Source: an uncultured Sphingomonadaceae bacterium (lineage in GTDB: Bacteria > Pseudomonadota > Alphaproteobacteria > Sphingomonadales > Sphingomonadaceae). From it: a DNA stretch of 36,703 nucleotides. The notes under the pieces are model-generated. The model did not search any database. It saw nothing but the letters and a program-made list of their open reading frames with translations, and was not told the DNA's origin. Location of the stretch: contig CAMYJW010000007.1 of assembly GCA_947258815.1 (NCBI GenBank), forward strand, positions 1 to 36,703, given 5' to 3'. Position 1 is the first letter of the stretch; each line of letters starts with the position of its first letter. The translations under genes were made by a program, and so were the position numbers. Of the stretch, positions 27,351-36,231 are shown piece by piece.

Positions 27351-28616
27351 ATGAATGCTGCCGCCCGGTCAGGCAATCCATTTCCGCTGCGCGAACGTGA
27401 ATTCGTCGCGATGATGGCGCTGACGCAGGCGCTGCACGCGCTGGCGATCGATGCCATGCTGCCTGCGCTTGGCCAGATGGCGCTGGATCTTAACGCTGTG
27501 GATGAAAATCAGCGGCAGTTCGTTGTTGGCATCTTCCTGTTCGGTCTGGGATTTGGATCGCTGTTGCCGGGGCCGCTGGCGGATCGGTTTGGCAGGCGGG
27601 CTATGCTGCTGGTCTGTCTGGGCTTTTATATCGTGCCTATGGTCGCCTGCGCGCTGGTTCGCGATTTTAACACGCTGCTGGTGCTGCGGCTGGTTCAGGC
27701 GCTGGGCTGCAGCGGGCTGGCGGTGCTGCCAGCGACGATCATCCGTGATCGGTTTGAAGGCGATCAGATGGCGCGGCTGCAATCGCTGGTGACGGTGGTG
27801 TTCATGGCGGTGCCGATGCTTGCGCCGCTGCTGGGGCAGGGGATCATGGTGCAGTTTGGCTGGCGCTGGATTTTCGGCGCGATGGCGGTGATGGGCATCG
27901 CGATGGCGATCTGGGTTTGGATGCGCCTGCCCGAAACGCTGGCGCCCGAAAACCGGCACAATGTGCGGCTGGAATCGATCGCGCTTAACATGGCGAAGAT
28001 TGTTACCACGCGCGAGTCGGTTGGGTATGTGTTTGCAAGCGCGCTGATGATGGGTTCGATCTGGGGCTACATCAATTCATCGCAGCAGCTCATCGCCGAA
28101 GGACTGGGCGCGGGGGCGATGTTTCCTTTTGTGTTTGGCGTTGTTGTGGCGGGCATGGCCGTTGCCAATTTCGTCAATGCGCGCATCGTCAGCCGGTTTG
28201 GCGCGCGCCGGGTTTCGCATTGCGGCATTTTCGCCTTCATCGCGGCGGCTGGTCTGCAAGTCTGGCTTGCGCATTCGGGGCAGCAGACCTTGTGGCAGTT
28301 TGCATCGGTGATGAGCATCAATATGGCGCTGGTTGGGTTTATGGGCGCGAATTTCAGCGCGATCGCCCTGCAACCGTTTGGCAGGGCGGCTGGCGTTGCC
28401 TCTTCGGTGCAGGCGTTTATCCGGCTGGTCGGCGCGGCGGTGATCGGGGCGTTTATCGGTCAGGCCTATGACGGGACGGCGCGTCCGCTGGCGCTGGCGC
28501 TGCTGGCGTGCGGTTGCATTGTCTTGCTGCTGGTGCTGTTCAGCGAGCGCGGCAAGCTGTTTCGCCGGGTCAGCCAGCCCGGAACCGTTCCCGACCCGGA
28601 TATGATCGTGCGATGA
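27351..28616 (+). CDS. MFS drug-resistance transporter (Bcr/CflA type)
   Basis: A 421-residue, 12-helix major facilitator. Motif A between helices 2 and 3 is GPLADRFGRRAML (about 71-83). The N-terminal ALTQALHALAIDAMLPAL and the following segments resemble the Bcr/CflA drug:proton antiporters. The substrate is unknown. ATG 27351 follows a GC-rich 91-bp divergent region shared with dinB. Its TGA overlaps the glpD start (ATGA), so the two genes are translated together although the functions are not obviously linked. Confidence 0.87.
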   Translation: MNAAARSGNPFPLREREFVAMMALTQALHALAIDAMLPALGQMALDLNAVDENQRQFVVGIFLFGLGFGSLLPGPLADRFGRRAMLLVCLGFYIVPMVACALVRDFNTLLVLRLVQALGCSGLAVLPATIIRDRFEGDQMARLQSLVTVVFMAVPMLAPLLGQGIMVQFGWRWIFGAMAVMGIAMAIWVWMRLPETLAPENRHNVRLESIALNMAKIVTTRESVGYVFASALMMGSIWGYINSSQQLIAEGLGAGAMFPFVFGVVVAGMAVANFVNARIVSRFGARRVSHCGIFAFIAAAGLQVWLAHSGQQTLWQFASVMSINMALVGFMGANFSAIALQPFGRAAGVASSVQAFIRLVGAAVIGAFIGQAYDGTARPLALALLACGCIVLLLVLFSERGKLFRRVSQPGTVPDPDMIVR

Positions 28617-30085
28617 GCGCTGGTTTTGACATTGCCGTTATCGGCGCGGGGGTGAACGGCGCGGGGATCGCGCGCGATGCTGCCGGGCGCGGCGCGCGCG
28701 TGGTGGTGCTTGAAGCGCGCGATCTTGCCAGCGGAACATCGTCTGCATCGACCAAGCTGGTCCACGGCGGACTGCGCTATCTGGAGCATTACGAATTCGC
28801 GCTGGTGCGAGAGGCATTGCGAGAGCGCGAGGCGCTTTGGCGGATCGCGCCGCACATCATCTGGCCGATGCGTTTTGTTTTGCCGCACACACAAGGACTT
28901 CGCCCCGCGTGGCTGCTGCGTCTGGGGCTGTTTCTCTATGATCATATCGGCGGCAGAAAACGCCTGCCGCCCGCGCGCGGCGTTGATCTTTCGCGCCATC
29001 CCGCCGGGCACAAGCTGAAGCCGGAATACCGGCGCGGGTTTGAATATTCCGATGGCTGGGTCGATGATGCGCGGCTGGTTGTACTCAATGCCATGGATGC
29101 TGCGCGGCACGGCGCCGATATCCGCACACATACGCCGGTGACGGGGGCACGGCGCAGCGGCGATGGCTGGGTGATCGCAACGCCATCGGGCGATGTGCAT
29201 GCGCGCGCACTGGTCAACGCGGCAGGGCCAGCGGTGGTCGATGTGCTCGATATGATGGGCGCGAAAGGCGCGTTTGGCCTGCGCAAGGTGCGCGGATCGC
29301 ATATCGTTGTGCGCAAGCTGTTCGATCACCCGTTCGCCTATTTTTTCCAGCTGCCAGATGGCCGGATTTTCTTTGCGATCCCTTATGAGCGCGATTTCAC
29401 CCTGATCGGGACAACCGATGCCGATCACACCGGCTCGCTGGACGATGTGCGCGCCAGCGAAGCGGAAATCGCCTATCTGTGCGAAGGGGTGAACCGCTAT
29501 TTCGCCAGCCCGATCACGCCTGCCGATGTCGTGTGGACCTATGCGGGCGTTCGCGCGCTGATCGATGATGGATCGGGCAAGCCCGAAGCGGCGACACGCG
29601 GCTATCGGCTCGATCTTTCCGCAACCGAAGACGGCGCGCCGTTGCTCAATGTGTTTGGCGGCAAGATCACATCCTATCGCCATCTGGCCGAGGATGCGAC
29701 CGGCCTGCTTGCCGCGCGCCTGCCTGCGTTAAGCGGGCCGGCATGGACGAGCGACAAGCCTTTGCCCGGCGGGGATTTTCCGATTGATGGCGCGGATGCC
29801 TTGCAGGCCGATCTGGCCGCGACGTATCCGTTCCTGGGGGAAAACGATGTTGACCGGATTGCGAAAGCCTATGGCACGCTGGCATATTCCTGGCTCGGCA
29901 AGGCCGGGGTCTGGGGGGATCTGGGCCGGGATTTCGGTTCCGGCCTGACACAGGCGGAAATCGATTATCTGCGCGATGCGGAATGGGCGCGCAGCGCGGA
30001 TGATATTCTCTGGCGGCGCAGCAAGCTTGGCCTGCGGCTTGATCGCGAACAGCGCGATGCTCTGGCGAATTACATGTCAGCCTGA
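28613..30085 (+). CDS. glpD: Glycerol-3-phosphate dehydrogenase, FAD-dependent
   Basis: A 490-residue membrane-associated flavoenzyme oxidising sn-glycerol 3-phosphate to dihydroxyacetone phosphate and passing electrons to quinone. Seen: FAD Rossmann loop IGAGVNGAGIARDAAGRG (about 9-26), SGTSSASTKLVHGGLRYL (about 41-58), which is highly typical, and IGTTDADHTGS in the substrate domain. ATG 28613 overlaps the MFS stop. The 3' end overlaps the convergent crtB gene by 16 bp. Confidence 0.94.
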   Translation: MSAGFDIAVIGAGVNGAGIARDAAGRGARVVVLEARDLASGTSSASTKLVHGGLRYLEHYEFALVREALREREALWRIAPHIIWPMRFVLPHTQGLRPAWLLRLGLFLYDHIGGRKRLPPARGVDLSRHPAGHKLKPEYRRGFEYSDGWVDDARLVVLNAMDAARHGADIRTHTPVTGARRSGDGWVIATPSGDVHARALVNAAGPAVVDVLDMMGAKGAFGLRKVRGSHIVVRKLFDHPFAYFFQLPDGRIFFAIPYERDFTLIGTTDADHTGSLDDVRASEAEIAYLCEGVNRYFASPITPADVVWTYAGVRALIDDGSGKPEAATRGYRLDLSATEDGAPLLNVFGGKITSYRHLAEDATGLLAARLPALSGPAWTSDKPLPGGDFPIDGADALQADLAATYPFLGENDVDRIAKAYGTLAYSWLGKAGVWGDLGRDFGSGLTQAEIDYLRDAEWARSADDILWRRSKLGLRLDREQRDALANYMSA

Positions 30086-31107
30086 TGTGCATCGGCCTCG
30101 CGCGCCAGCGCGGCCAGTTCGCGCCTTGACCATTCGGGAACGGGCGCAGCGCGCGGCGCAACGATGCTTTGTAACAGGCCGCGCAGGATAAAACCCGCTT
30201 TTGCCAGTTTACCAGTGCGCACCCGCCGATCCCACGCCCGCGCGCCAAGCCGGGAAACTTTCCGGGCAATCGCGCCGTAGATGCCGCTTGCAGAGAGCAC
30301 CGCCCAGCGCTGGCGAAACGAAAGCCGCGCCGCGCCAACCCGCGCGGATGCTTCATAGGTTGCCACCAGCGCGCTTAAACGGTGCACCAGTGTCACCAGC
30401 CCCTCGCGATGATCGGGCGCGGTGATTTCGCCGGGCGGGATCGCCAGTTCTTCCAGCCAGTCGGCAGGCAGGTAACAGCGGCCCGCGGCATCATCTTCAA
30501 AAACATCGCGCGCGATGTTTGAAAGCTGGAATGCCAGCCCCAGATCGCAGGCGCGGTCCAGCGTTTCTTCGTCATCGGGCGAAACCCCCATCACCACAGC
30601 CATCATTACGCCAACCGCCCCGGCAACATGATAGCAATAACGCAGCATGTCGGCTTCGGTGCGCGGACGCCAGCCCGCCGCATCAAGCGCGAACCCGGCG
30701 ATCACGTCATCGGCCATGGCCTGCGTGATGCCGGTTTCGCGTGCCAGCACGAACAAGGCATCGAACGCGGCATGGTTGGTCAGTTCGCCGGACAGCGCCT
30801 GCCGGGTCAGCATGCGGATCGATGCCAGCCGCGTGCCGGGACGGGTCAATTCTCCCAATGCATGGCCATGATCCTGCGCGTCGGCAATGTCGTCACACGC
30901 GCGGGACCAGGCATAGAGCAGCCAGACCCGCTCGCGTGTTTTCAGATCGAACAGGCGGCTGGCCGAGGCGAAACTTTTCGATCCGCGAACGATCGAAAGG
31001 CGCGCGGCGTCCACCAGCCCTTCACGCACGATCAGGTGCGGTTGAGCGGAGCCGGCGTTGGAGGAAGTGTCCGAGGATCGAAATGGAAATAAGGCCCTGC
31101 TGGTCAC
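30070..31107 (-). CDS. crtB: Phytoene synthase
   Basis: A 345-residue prenyl-condensing enzyme making phytoene from two geranylgeranyl diphosphates. The two Mg-binding acid clusters are D72-D73-x2-D76 (DDIAD) and NIARDVFEDDAAGR (197-210), with CYLPADWL just after. Neighbouring crtI and crtY decide for phytoene rather than squalene synthase. The GTG start at 31107 overlaps the stop of the LOG-family gene (GTGA). It is the last gene of the crtY-crtI-LOG-crtB operon and overlaps glpD tail to tail. Confidence 0.93.
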   Translation of the reverse strand: MTSRALFPFRSSDTSSNAGSAQPHLIVREGLVDAARLSIVRGSKSFASASRLFDLKTRERVWLLYAWSRACDDIADAQDHGHALGELTRPGTRLASIRMLTRQALSGELTNHAAFDALFVLARETGITQAMADDVIAGFALDAAGWRPRTEADMLRYCYHVAGAVGVMMAVVMGVSPDDEETLDRACDLGLAFQLSNIARDVFEDDAAGRCYLPADWLEELAIPPGEITAPDHREGLVTLVHRLSALVATYEASARVGAARLSFRQRWAVLSASGIYGAIARKVSRLGARAWDRRVRTGKLAKAGFILRGLLQSIVAPRAAPVPEWSRRELAALAREADAHQADM

Positions 31108-31685
31108 AAGTCCCCGGCTTTCATCTGGAAAATCGGGGTGGCCGGCTGGTGCGCGGCAAGGCGTTCCAGCAGTGGATCAAGCTGCGCCTCTGCGATAATC
31201 AGGTTCTGGTGCGCGGGCCGCACAAACCCGGCGTCTGCCATGGCCTTGTTGAACGCCAGCAGATGATCGAAATAGCCCAGCGCATTGAGCAGGCCGACGG
31301 GCTTTTCATGATAGCCAAGCTGTGCCCAGCTGACCGCTTCCCACAGTTCGTCCATGGTGCCGACGCCGCCGGGCAAAGTCAGGAAACCGCACGAAAGCTG
31401 CGTGAACATCGCCTTGCGCTCATGCATTGAACGCACGATGTGAAGCCGGGTGCAGTTCTCGTTCGCAACTTCATCGCTCACCAGCTGATCGGGGATCACG
31501 CCGATCACTTCGCCGCCCGCCTCCAGCGCCGCGCCGGCCAGTGCGCCCATCAGCCCCAGCTTTCCCCCGCCATAGACCACGCCGATCCCGCGACTGGCCA
31601 GAGCCCTGCCCACTGTGCGGGCGACATCGATAAAGCGCGGATCATGCGGTGTTGCCGATCCGCAATATACGGCCAGCCGCTTCAC
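31104..31685 (-). CDS. LOG-family protein (TIGR00730 type nucleotide phosphoribohydrolase)
   Basis: A 193-residue Rossmann-fold protein. Seen: YCGS near residues 7-10, YGGGKLGLMG (38-47), the catalytic R90-K91 of SMHERKAMF, and P105-GGVGTMDE (105-113), the LOG signature. Family members hydrolyse cytokinin or nucleoside 5'-monophosphates to base and ribose 5-phosphate; the natural substrate in most bacteria is not known. The GTG at 31685 overlaps the crtI stop (GTGA), and its stop overlaps the crtB start. An upstream in-frame start would lie inside crtI and add non-conserved residues. A role in carotenoid metabolism is not established. Confidence 0.88.
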   Translation of the reverse strand: MKRLAVYCGSATPHDPRFIDVARTVGRALASRGIGVVYGGGKLGLMGALAGAALEAGGEVIGVIPDQLVSDEVANENCTRLHIVRSMHERKAMFTQLSCGFLTLPGGVGTMDELWEAVSWAQLGYHEKPVGLLNALGYFDHLLAFNKAMADAGFVRPAHQNLIIAEAQLDPLLERLAAHQPATPIFQMKAGDL

Positions 31686-33160
31686 TCCATATCCTCCAGC
31701 ATCAGCCCGGCAGTCGCCTTGGCGCTGCCGACGACGCCGGGAATACCCGCGCCCGGATGCGTGCCCGCGCCAACAAGGTAGAAATTGCCGATCTTGTCGT
31801 CGCGGTTGTGGGCGCGAAACCACGCGCTTTGGGTCAGCAGCGGTTCAAGGCTGAAAGCGCTGCCGTTGTAGGCCGAAAGATCCTGCGCGAAATCCTTGGG
31901 CGCATAGTGAAAACTGGTGACGATCCGATCGTGGATATCGGGGATCAGCCTGCGGCCGACTTCATCGAGAATGCGCCGTTCCAGAGCCGGGCCGATCTCG
32001 TCCCAGTCAACCGGAAGCTTGCCCATGTGCGCAACCGGCACCAGCGCATAGAACGTGCTTTTGCCCGGCGGCGCCATCGACGGATCGGTGACAGTCGGGT
32101 GATGCAGATAGATCGAGAAATCCTGCGGCAGCACGCCATGATCGTAAATGTCGGTCAGCAGCTCTTTATAACGCGGACCGAACAGGATCATGTGATGCGG
32201 AATGCCCGGCCAGCTGCCTTCCAGGCCGAAATGGACGATGAACAGGCTGGGTGAAAAGCGCTTGCCCGCCAGGCGTTTGCCTTCCGCAATGCCGCGCCCG
32301 GTTTGCGAGAAAAGATTGCGATAGGTGTGGACGATATCGGCGTTGCTGGCCACGGCATCGAAGCGCTCTTTCCAGCCGCTTTGCGTTTCCACCTCGGTTG
32401 CCTGATCGCCCATCGTATGGACCTGACAGACCGGATCGCCCATGCGCACCGCGCCGCCCAGCCGTTCGAAATGCTTGACCATCGCGGACACAAGCCGGTT
32501 GGTGCCGCCTTTGGCCCACCACACGCCGCCATCCTTTTCCAGCTTGTGGATCAGCGCATAGATCGCGCTGGCGGTCATCGGGTTGCCGCCGACAAGCAGC
32601 GAATGGAACGACAGCGCCTGTCGCAGTTTCTCATCCTTGATATAGGACGAAACGATCGAATAGACTGATCGCCAGGCCTGATGTTTCGCCAGCGCGGGCG
32701 CGGCCTTTATCATCGATTTGAAATCGAGAAACGGCACCGCGCCCAGCTTGACGTAGCCTTCCTGAAAGACTCCGGCGGAATAACGCAGGAAATCGTCATA
32801 TCCGGCCAGATCTTCAGGCGCCATGCGCGCAATTTCGCGGCGCAATTCGGCTTCATCGTTCGAATAATCGAAGTTGGTTCCATCGGGCCAGTTGAGCCGG
32901 TAAAACGGCATCACCGGCATCAGTTCGACATCATCGGCCATGTTGTGACCGGAAAGCGCCCACAGCTCACGCAGGCAATCGGGATCGGTGATGACGGTTG
33001 GCCCGGCATCGAACGTGAAACCGTCACGTTCCCAGAAATAGGCGCGCCCACCCGGCTTGTCGCGCGCTTCGATCAGCGTTGTCTCCACACCCGCCGATTG
33101 CAGGCGGATCGCCAGTGCCAGCCCGCCGAACCCGGCGCCGATCACGCATGCGCGCTTCAT
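31682..33160 (-). CDS. crtI: Phytoene desaturase
   Basis: A 492-residue FAD-dependent desaturase turning phytoene into lycopene by stepwise desaturation. Seen: N-terminal VIGAGFGGLALAIRLQ (6-21), ARDKPGGRAYFWERDGFTFD (about 36-55) with AGPTVITDP after it, and the C-terminal GAGTHPGAGIPGVVGSAK (about 466-483). The length is normal for bacterial CrtI. ATG 33160 overlaps the crtY stop by ATGA, and its own stop overlaps the LOG gene start. Confidence 0.95.
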   Translation of the reverse strand: MKRACVIGAGFGGLALAIRLQSAGVETTLIEARDKPGGRAYFWERDGFTFDAGPTVITDPDCLRELWALSGHNMADDVELMPVMPFYRLNWPDGTNFDYSNDEAELRREIARMAPEDLAGYDDFLRYSAGVFQEGYVKLGAVPFLDFKSMIKAAPALAKHQAWRSVYSIVSSYIKDEKLRQALSFHSLLVGGNPMTASAIYALIHKLEKDGGVWWAKGGTNRLVSAMVKHFERLGGAVRMGDPVCQVHTMGDQATEVETQSGWKERFDAVASNADIVHTYRNLFSQTGRGIAEGKRLAGKRFSPSLFIVHFGLEGSWPGIPHHMILFGPRYKELLTDIYDHGVLPQDFSIYLHHPTVTDPSMAPPGKSTFYALVPVAHMGKLPVDWDEIGPALERRILDEVGRRLIPDIHDRIVTSFHYAPKDFAQDLSAYNGSAFSLEPLLTQSAWFRAHNRDDKIGNFYLVGAGTHPGAGIPGVVGSAKATAGLMLEDME

Positions 33161-34362
33161 CGCCGCGCCTGCGCACCGGAAGCGTCATCGAGCACGCTCA
33201 GCGGCTGGCCATGCCCCGCAAGACTGCGCACAGCCGCGCCGATCGGCACCGGCGGTTTGCCGCACAGGATACGCGCGATATCGCCTTTGGTGTTCTGGCC
33301 CGCATAGAACCGTTCGATCAGACGTTCGGGCAAGCGATAAAACCTTTCCAGTATGCGATAGCGATCGGGCGGCGATGCGGCGGCGAACAGCATTGTCGTC
33401 AGCATGCGGTGGAATTTCCCCTGCTTCCAGTGGCGCGAAGCCCAGTCATAGCTTGCCTTTTCAAGCGCTGCACCCGTTACAATGGGCAATTGCGCAATAT
33501 GCCGGGCAAAACGCACCGCATCGGGCAGCGAATAACTGGTCAGGGGATGGATCAGCGCCGCGCGCGCGCCCGCCATGGCTGTGTTGCAATCGCGCGCGCG
33601 CCAGAACGCTTCGAAATCGCCTGCGGCAATCACCGGCAGCACGCCGGTTTCCGAGCGGGTTATTTCGGCGATGTCCCAGCCATTTGCAGCGGCATACGCA
33701 GCGATCCGGCCATGCAGCGCGGGCGCATCAAGCTTTGGATCGTCGGCATAATAGGTATCTTCAACGAACACCTCGTGCGCGGAAAACGGCAAACAATAGA
33801 CAAAGCGATAGCCATCGACCTGATCAACCCTGGCGTCCATGATGATGGGCCGCTCCAGACCATGCGGGCGCGCCAGCTTCAGCATCTGCCCGGCGAATTT
33901 CTGCCAGCCGCCGCGCATATGGGGCAGCAAGGATGCGCCGCGTGCATCGATCACGCCGCCAGCGCGCAGTTCCGTGCCATCGGCCAGAGTAAATCCGGTG
34001 GCGCTTGCGCTTGTTACGTGCGCGCCGGTGATCAGCGAAGCAGCAGGCAATGCCTCGCGCAATGCCGCATCCAGCCGTTCGCTGGTGATGGAGCGGTATG
34101 GCGTTGCAAGTTGTCGGGAATGGCCGGGAAAATGAACATCGTAACCGTTCCAGCGTGCCGCGATCAGCGGTTCAAGCAGCTGTGCATCGCGCGGCGCGAT
34201 ATCGCTGGCGAAAAACGACCAGACATGGTTGCCGCCAAAAGCTTCGCCGCGCTCCACCACGCACAGGTCCAGATCGGGTCGCGATCGTGCAAGCGTCAGC
34301 GCGATCAGGCCGCCTGCCAGCCCGCCGCCCAGAATGGCGATATCCGTGTGGCCGCTGTACAT
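33157..34362 (-). CDS. crtY: Lycopene beta-cyclase
   Basis: A 401-residue CrtY-type flavoprotein closing both lycopene ends to make beta-carotene. Seen: ILGGGLAGGLIALTLA nucleotide loop (9-24), GGNHVWSFF (about 43-51), VIDARGAS (136-143) and EVFVEDTYY (about 200-208). It is first in the crtY-crtI-LOG-crtB operon, with a 72-bp divergent region before the GNAT gene that should hold the promoter. Hydroxylase (crtZ, crtG) and ketolase (crtW) genes are not in the window, so the final pigment cannot be named. Confidence 0.94.
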   Translation of the reverse strand: MYSGHTDIAILGGGLAGGLIALTLARSRPDLDLCVVERGEAFGGNHVWSFFASDIAPRDAQLLEPLIAARWNGYDVHFPGHSRQLATPYRSITSERLDAALREALPAASLITGAHVTSASATGFTLADGTELRAGGVIDARGASLLPHMRGGWQKFAGQMLKLARPHGLERPIIMDARVDQVDGYRFVYCLPFSAHEVFVEDTYYADDPKLDAPALHGRIAAYAAANGWDIAEITRSETGVLPVIAAGDFEAFWRARDCNTAMAGARAALIHPLTSYSLPDAVRFARHIAQLPIVTGAALEKASYDWASRHWKQGKFHRMLTTMLFAAASPPDRYRILERFYRLPERLIERFYAGQNTKGDIARILCGKPPVPIGAAVRSLAGHGQPLSVLDDASGAQARR

Positions 34363-34434
34363 GGTCCGACGCCTAGGGGCTTGTGAGGATTACCGCAACT
34401 TGGCTTCACATGGAATTTAGGGCATTCCTGCATC

Positions 34435-34974
34435 ATGACTGACGCAATCCCCATTGAGCCGGCGAACCTTTCAGACGCCCCCTTTATTGCCGATGTTTAT
34501 GCGCATTACGTGGAAAACGGCACGGCCACGTTCGAGACAGAACCTCCCGGCGCGCAGGAAATGGCAGACCGCATGCGCGATGTTCTGGAATGCGGCTATC
34601 CTTGGCTGGTCGCGCGCGATGACGATGGGTCGGTGATGGGGTTTGCCTATGCCAGCCGCTTTCATCCCCGAGCCGGGTATCGCTTTTCATGCGAGACGAC
34701 GATCTATGTGCGAACCGGCAGCCGTCGCAAGGGCGTGGGCACCGCGCTGATTGAGGCGCTGGTAAAGGAATGCGAGGAACGCGGCATTCGTCAGGCCTTT
34801 GCGGTGATCGCCGGGACAGAGCCAAGTTCGGTCGTGCTCCATGCGCGGGCCGGATATCGTCCGTGCGGCACGCTGGAATCGGTGGGGCGCAAGCACGGCA
34901 AGTGGATTGACGTGTTCTTCATGCAGCGCAAGCTGGGCGAAGGCGCAGATACGCCGCCGCCGATCGAGCCTTAG
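34435..34974 (+). CDS. GNAT acetyltransferase (phosphinothricin acetyltransferase-like)
   Basis: A 179-residue GNAT protein close in length and layout to Pat/Bar and YncA enzymes. Seen: the IADVYAHYVENGTATFE segment (18-34), acetyl-CoA motif A with RRKGVGTAL (97-105), and ARAGYRPCGTLESVGRKHGKW near residues 142-162. These enzymes N-acetylate phosphinothricin, methionine sulfoximine or similar amino acids; the natural substrate is uncertain. The gene is divergent from crtY. Its TAG stop (34972-34974) is the first three bases of element D. Confidence 0.88.
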   Translation: MTDAIPIEPANLSDAPFIADVYAHYVENGTATFETEPPGAQEMADRMRDVLECGYPWLVARDDDGSVMGFAYASRFHPRAGYRFSCETTIYVRTGSRRKGVGTALIEALVKECEERGIRQAFAVIAGTEPSSVVLHARAGYRPCGTLESVGRKHGKWIDVFFMQRKLGEGADTPPPIEP

Positions 34975-35199
34975 CGCGTTTTCCGTTCAGGCTGACGCGA
35001 ACGGAAAAGCAACGCTCATGCGCCGCGCGGGCTCTAGAGCGTTTTCCGTTCAGGCTGACGCGAACGGAAAAGCAACGCTCATACGCCGCGCGGGCTCTAG
35101 AGCGTTTTCCGTTCAGGCTGACGCGAACGGAAAAGCAACGCTCATACGCCGCGCGAGCTGTAAAGCATTATCCATCCCGATTGATCGCAAATCGCTCTA
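34972..35199 (+). repeat. TAGAGC-family element, copy D (three tandem units)
   Basis: Units start at 34972, 35035 and 35098, exactly 63 bp apart. Each runs TAGMGCGTTTTCCGTTCAGG, then a CCGTTC/GAACGG hairpin, then GCAACGCTCATRCGCCGCGC. The third unit goes on into a distinct end, AGCATTATCC to ATCGCTCTA at 35199. On the reverse strand that end reads TAGAGCGATTTGCGATCAAT, like the start of copies A and B. It is thus one element whose inner part is amplified. Because 63 is a multiple of three, a frame stays open through it, but that frame is repeat-derived. Confidence 0.85.
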
Positions 35200-35221
35200 A
35201 CCGACAGCGTGGGGTTCCGCT

Positions 35222-36067
35222 TCAGAACGTATAGCCAATGCCCGCGCCGCCGATCCACTGATCGGCATCGCCGCGAAGCGACGTGTAGGGCGTGCGTTTG
35301 GCATCGTTCAGCTGGCGGCTGTAGCTGCCCAGCACAAACACCGCGAAGCCGCCGTCCAGCGCGTTTCCGCTAAGGTCATAGCCACCCAGAATGCCGATCC
35401 CGATGCTGTCCCACCCGCTTTTCGCTTCAAATTCGGGCAGGCCGCTGGCCGTGCTCTGGGCCGGGGTCACGCCATAATAATAGCTGGCATAGGCATCATC
35501 GACATGTCTTGCGCTGACCGAAAGCGTGATCAGCGCCGCGCGGCTGAGCGGCGTGAAATAGCTGAGCGACGGACTGATGACCCGGCCCGAATGCGCACCG
35601 GCAACGTCCCATTTTACGTCTGCTGACAGTGTCAGGCTGTCATACCCGTGCAGCAGCTTGTATGCCGTAACTCCGCCATTTACGCCCAGTTCAAACGCGG
35701 TATCCAGCTTGCCTGCCGCGCGCACCGCCGGGTCTTCGATCTGGCTGGCGCGATTGCGCGATAACGTGGCGACCGGGCCAAACGAAAACCCGAACCGCGG
35801 ATCGTTTCCATCGGGAACGATATCAAGCGCGATCCCGCCCGGACGCGGGGTGATTTCTATGCCTTTCAGATTGCCCTGAACGACGGGAACAGGGGTCAGC
35901 ACATAATCGTCGGAGCCATCATAACTTGGCCCATAGATCGCGCCGACGCCGACGGTGAGATAATCGCCATCGAGCACGCTTTGTTCGGGCGCGATATCGG
36001 ATTGTGCGATTGCGGGCACGGCGCATATCAGGGCCAGAAACGCAGCAATGGCGGAAAGCGGTCGCAT
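35222..36067 (-). CDS. MipA/OmpV-family outer-membrane protein
   Basis: A 281-residue beta-barrel protein. Residues 1-21 are a signal peptide ending AIA. The mature part has GVGAIYGPSYDGSDDYVLTP (about 40-59), the family's opening strand signature, then alternating amphipathic strands, and it ends in GYTF with a C-terminal Phe as required for barrel assembly. MipA links murein synthase and hydrolase in E. coli, but most family members have no known role. It stands alone between element D and the IS630 transposase. Confidence 0.88.
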   Translation of the reverse strand: MRPLSAIAAFLALICAVPAIAQSDIAPEQSVLDGDYLTVGVGAIYGPSYDGSDDYVLTPVPVVQGNLKGIEITPRPGGIALDIVPDGNDPRFGFSFGPVATLSRNRASQIEDPAVRAAGKLDTAFELGVNGGVTAYKLLHGYDSLTLSADVKWDVAGAHSGRVISPSLSYFTPLSRAALITLSVSARHVDDAYASYYYGVTPAQSTASGLPEFEAKSGWDSIGIGILGGYDLSGNALDGGFAVFVLGSYSRQLNDAKRTPYTSLRGDADQWIGGAGIGYTF

Positions 36068-36203
36068 CGGGTGTCCTCGATAGAAGAGTTAAAGCGCGCT
36101 GCATCGGGCTGCGCAGGCCAGCAGATCGCCGTATCTTACGCTTTTTCCCGAAACAATGCGAAGTCCGTTTCGTGGACTATTTCGGTCCGTTCCATCGGGC
36201 TTC

Positions 36204-36231
36204 TAGAGCGTTTTTCGATCATTCCGGGTCA
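36204..36231. repeat. Terminal inverted repeat of the IS630-family element
   Basis: From the TA at 36204 the sequence reads TAGAGCGTTTTTCGATCATT and then CCGGGTC. It closely matches the start of element copy A, with about 24 of 28 positions equal allowing one gap. The transposase stop codon lies inside it (36219-36221). The opposite end of the IS is outside the window. Confidence 0.65.

Noticed and set aside
34972..35199. Possible CRISPR array
   Set aside because: The tandem units are nearly identical along their whole length, with no unique spacers, and no cas genes are nearby.
34841..35200. Open frame of 119 codons across the end of the GNAT gene and element D
   Set aside because: It stays open only because the repeat unit is 63 bp; the repeated peptide is repeat-derived, not a protein domain.
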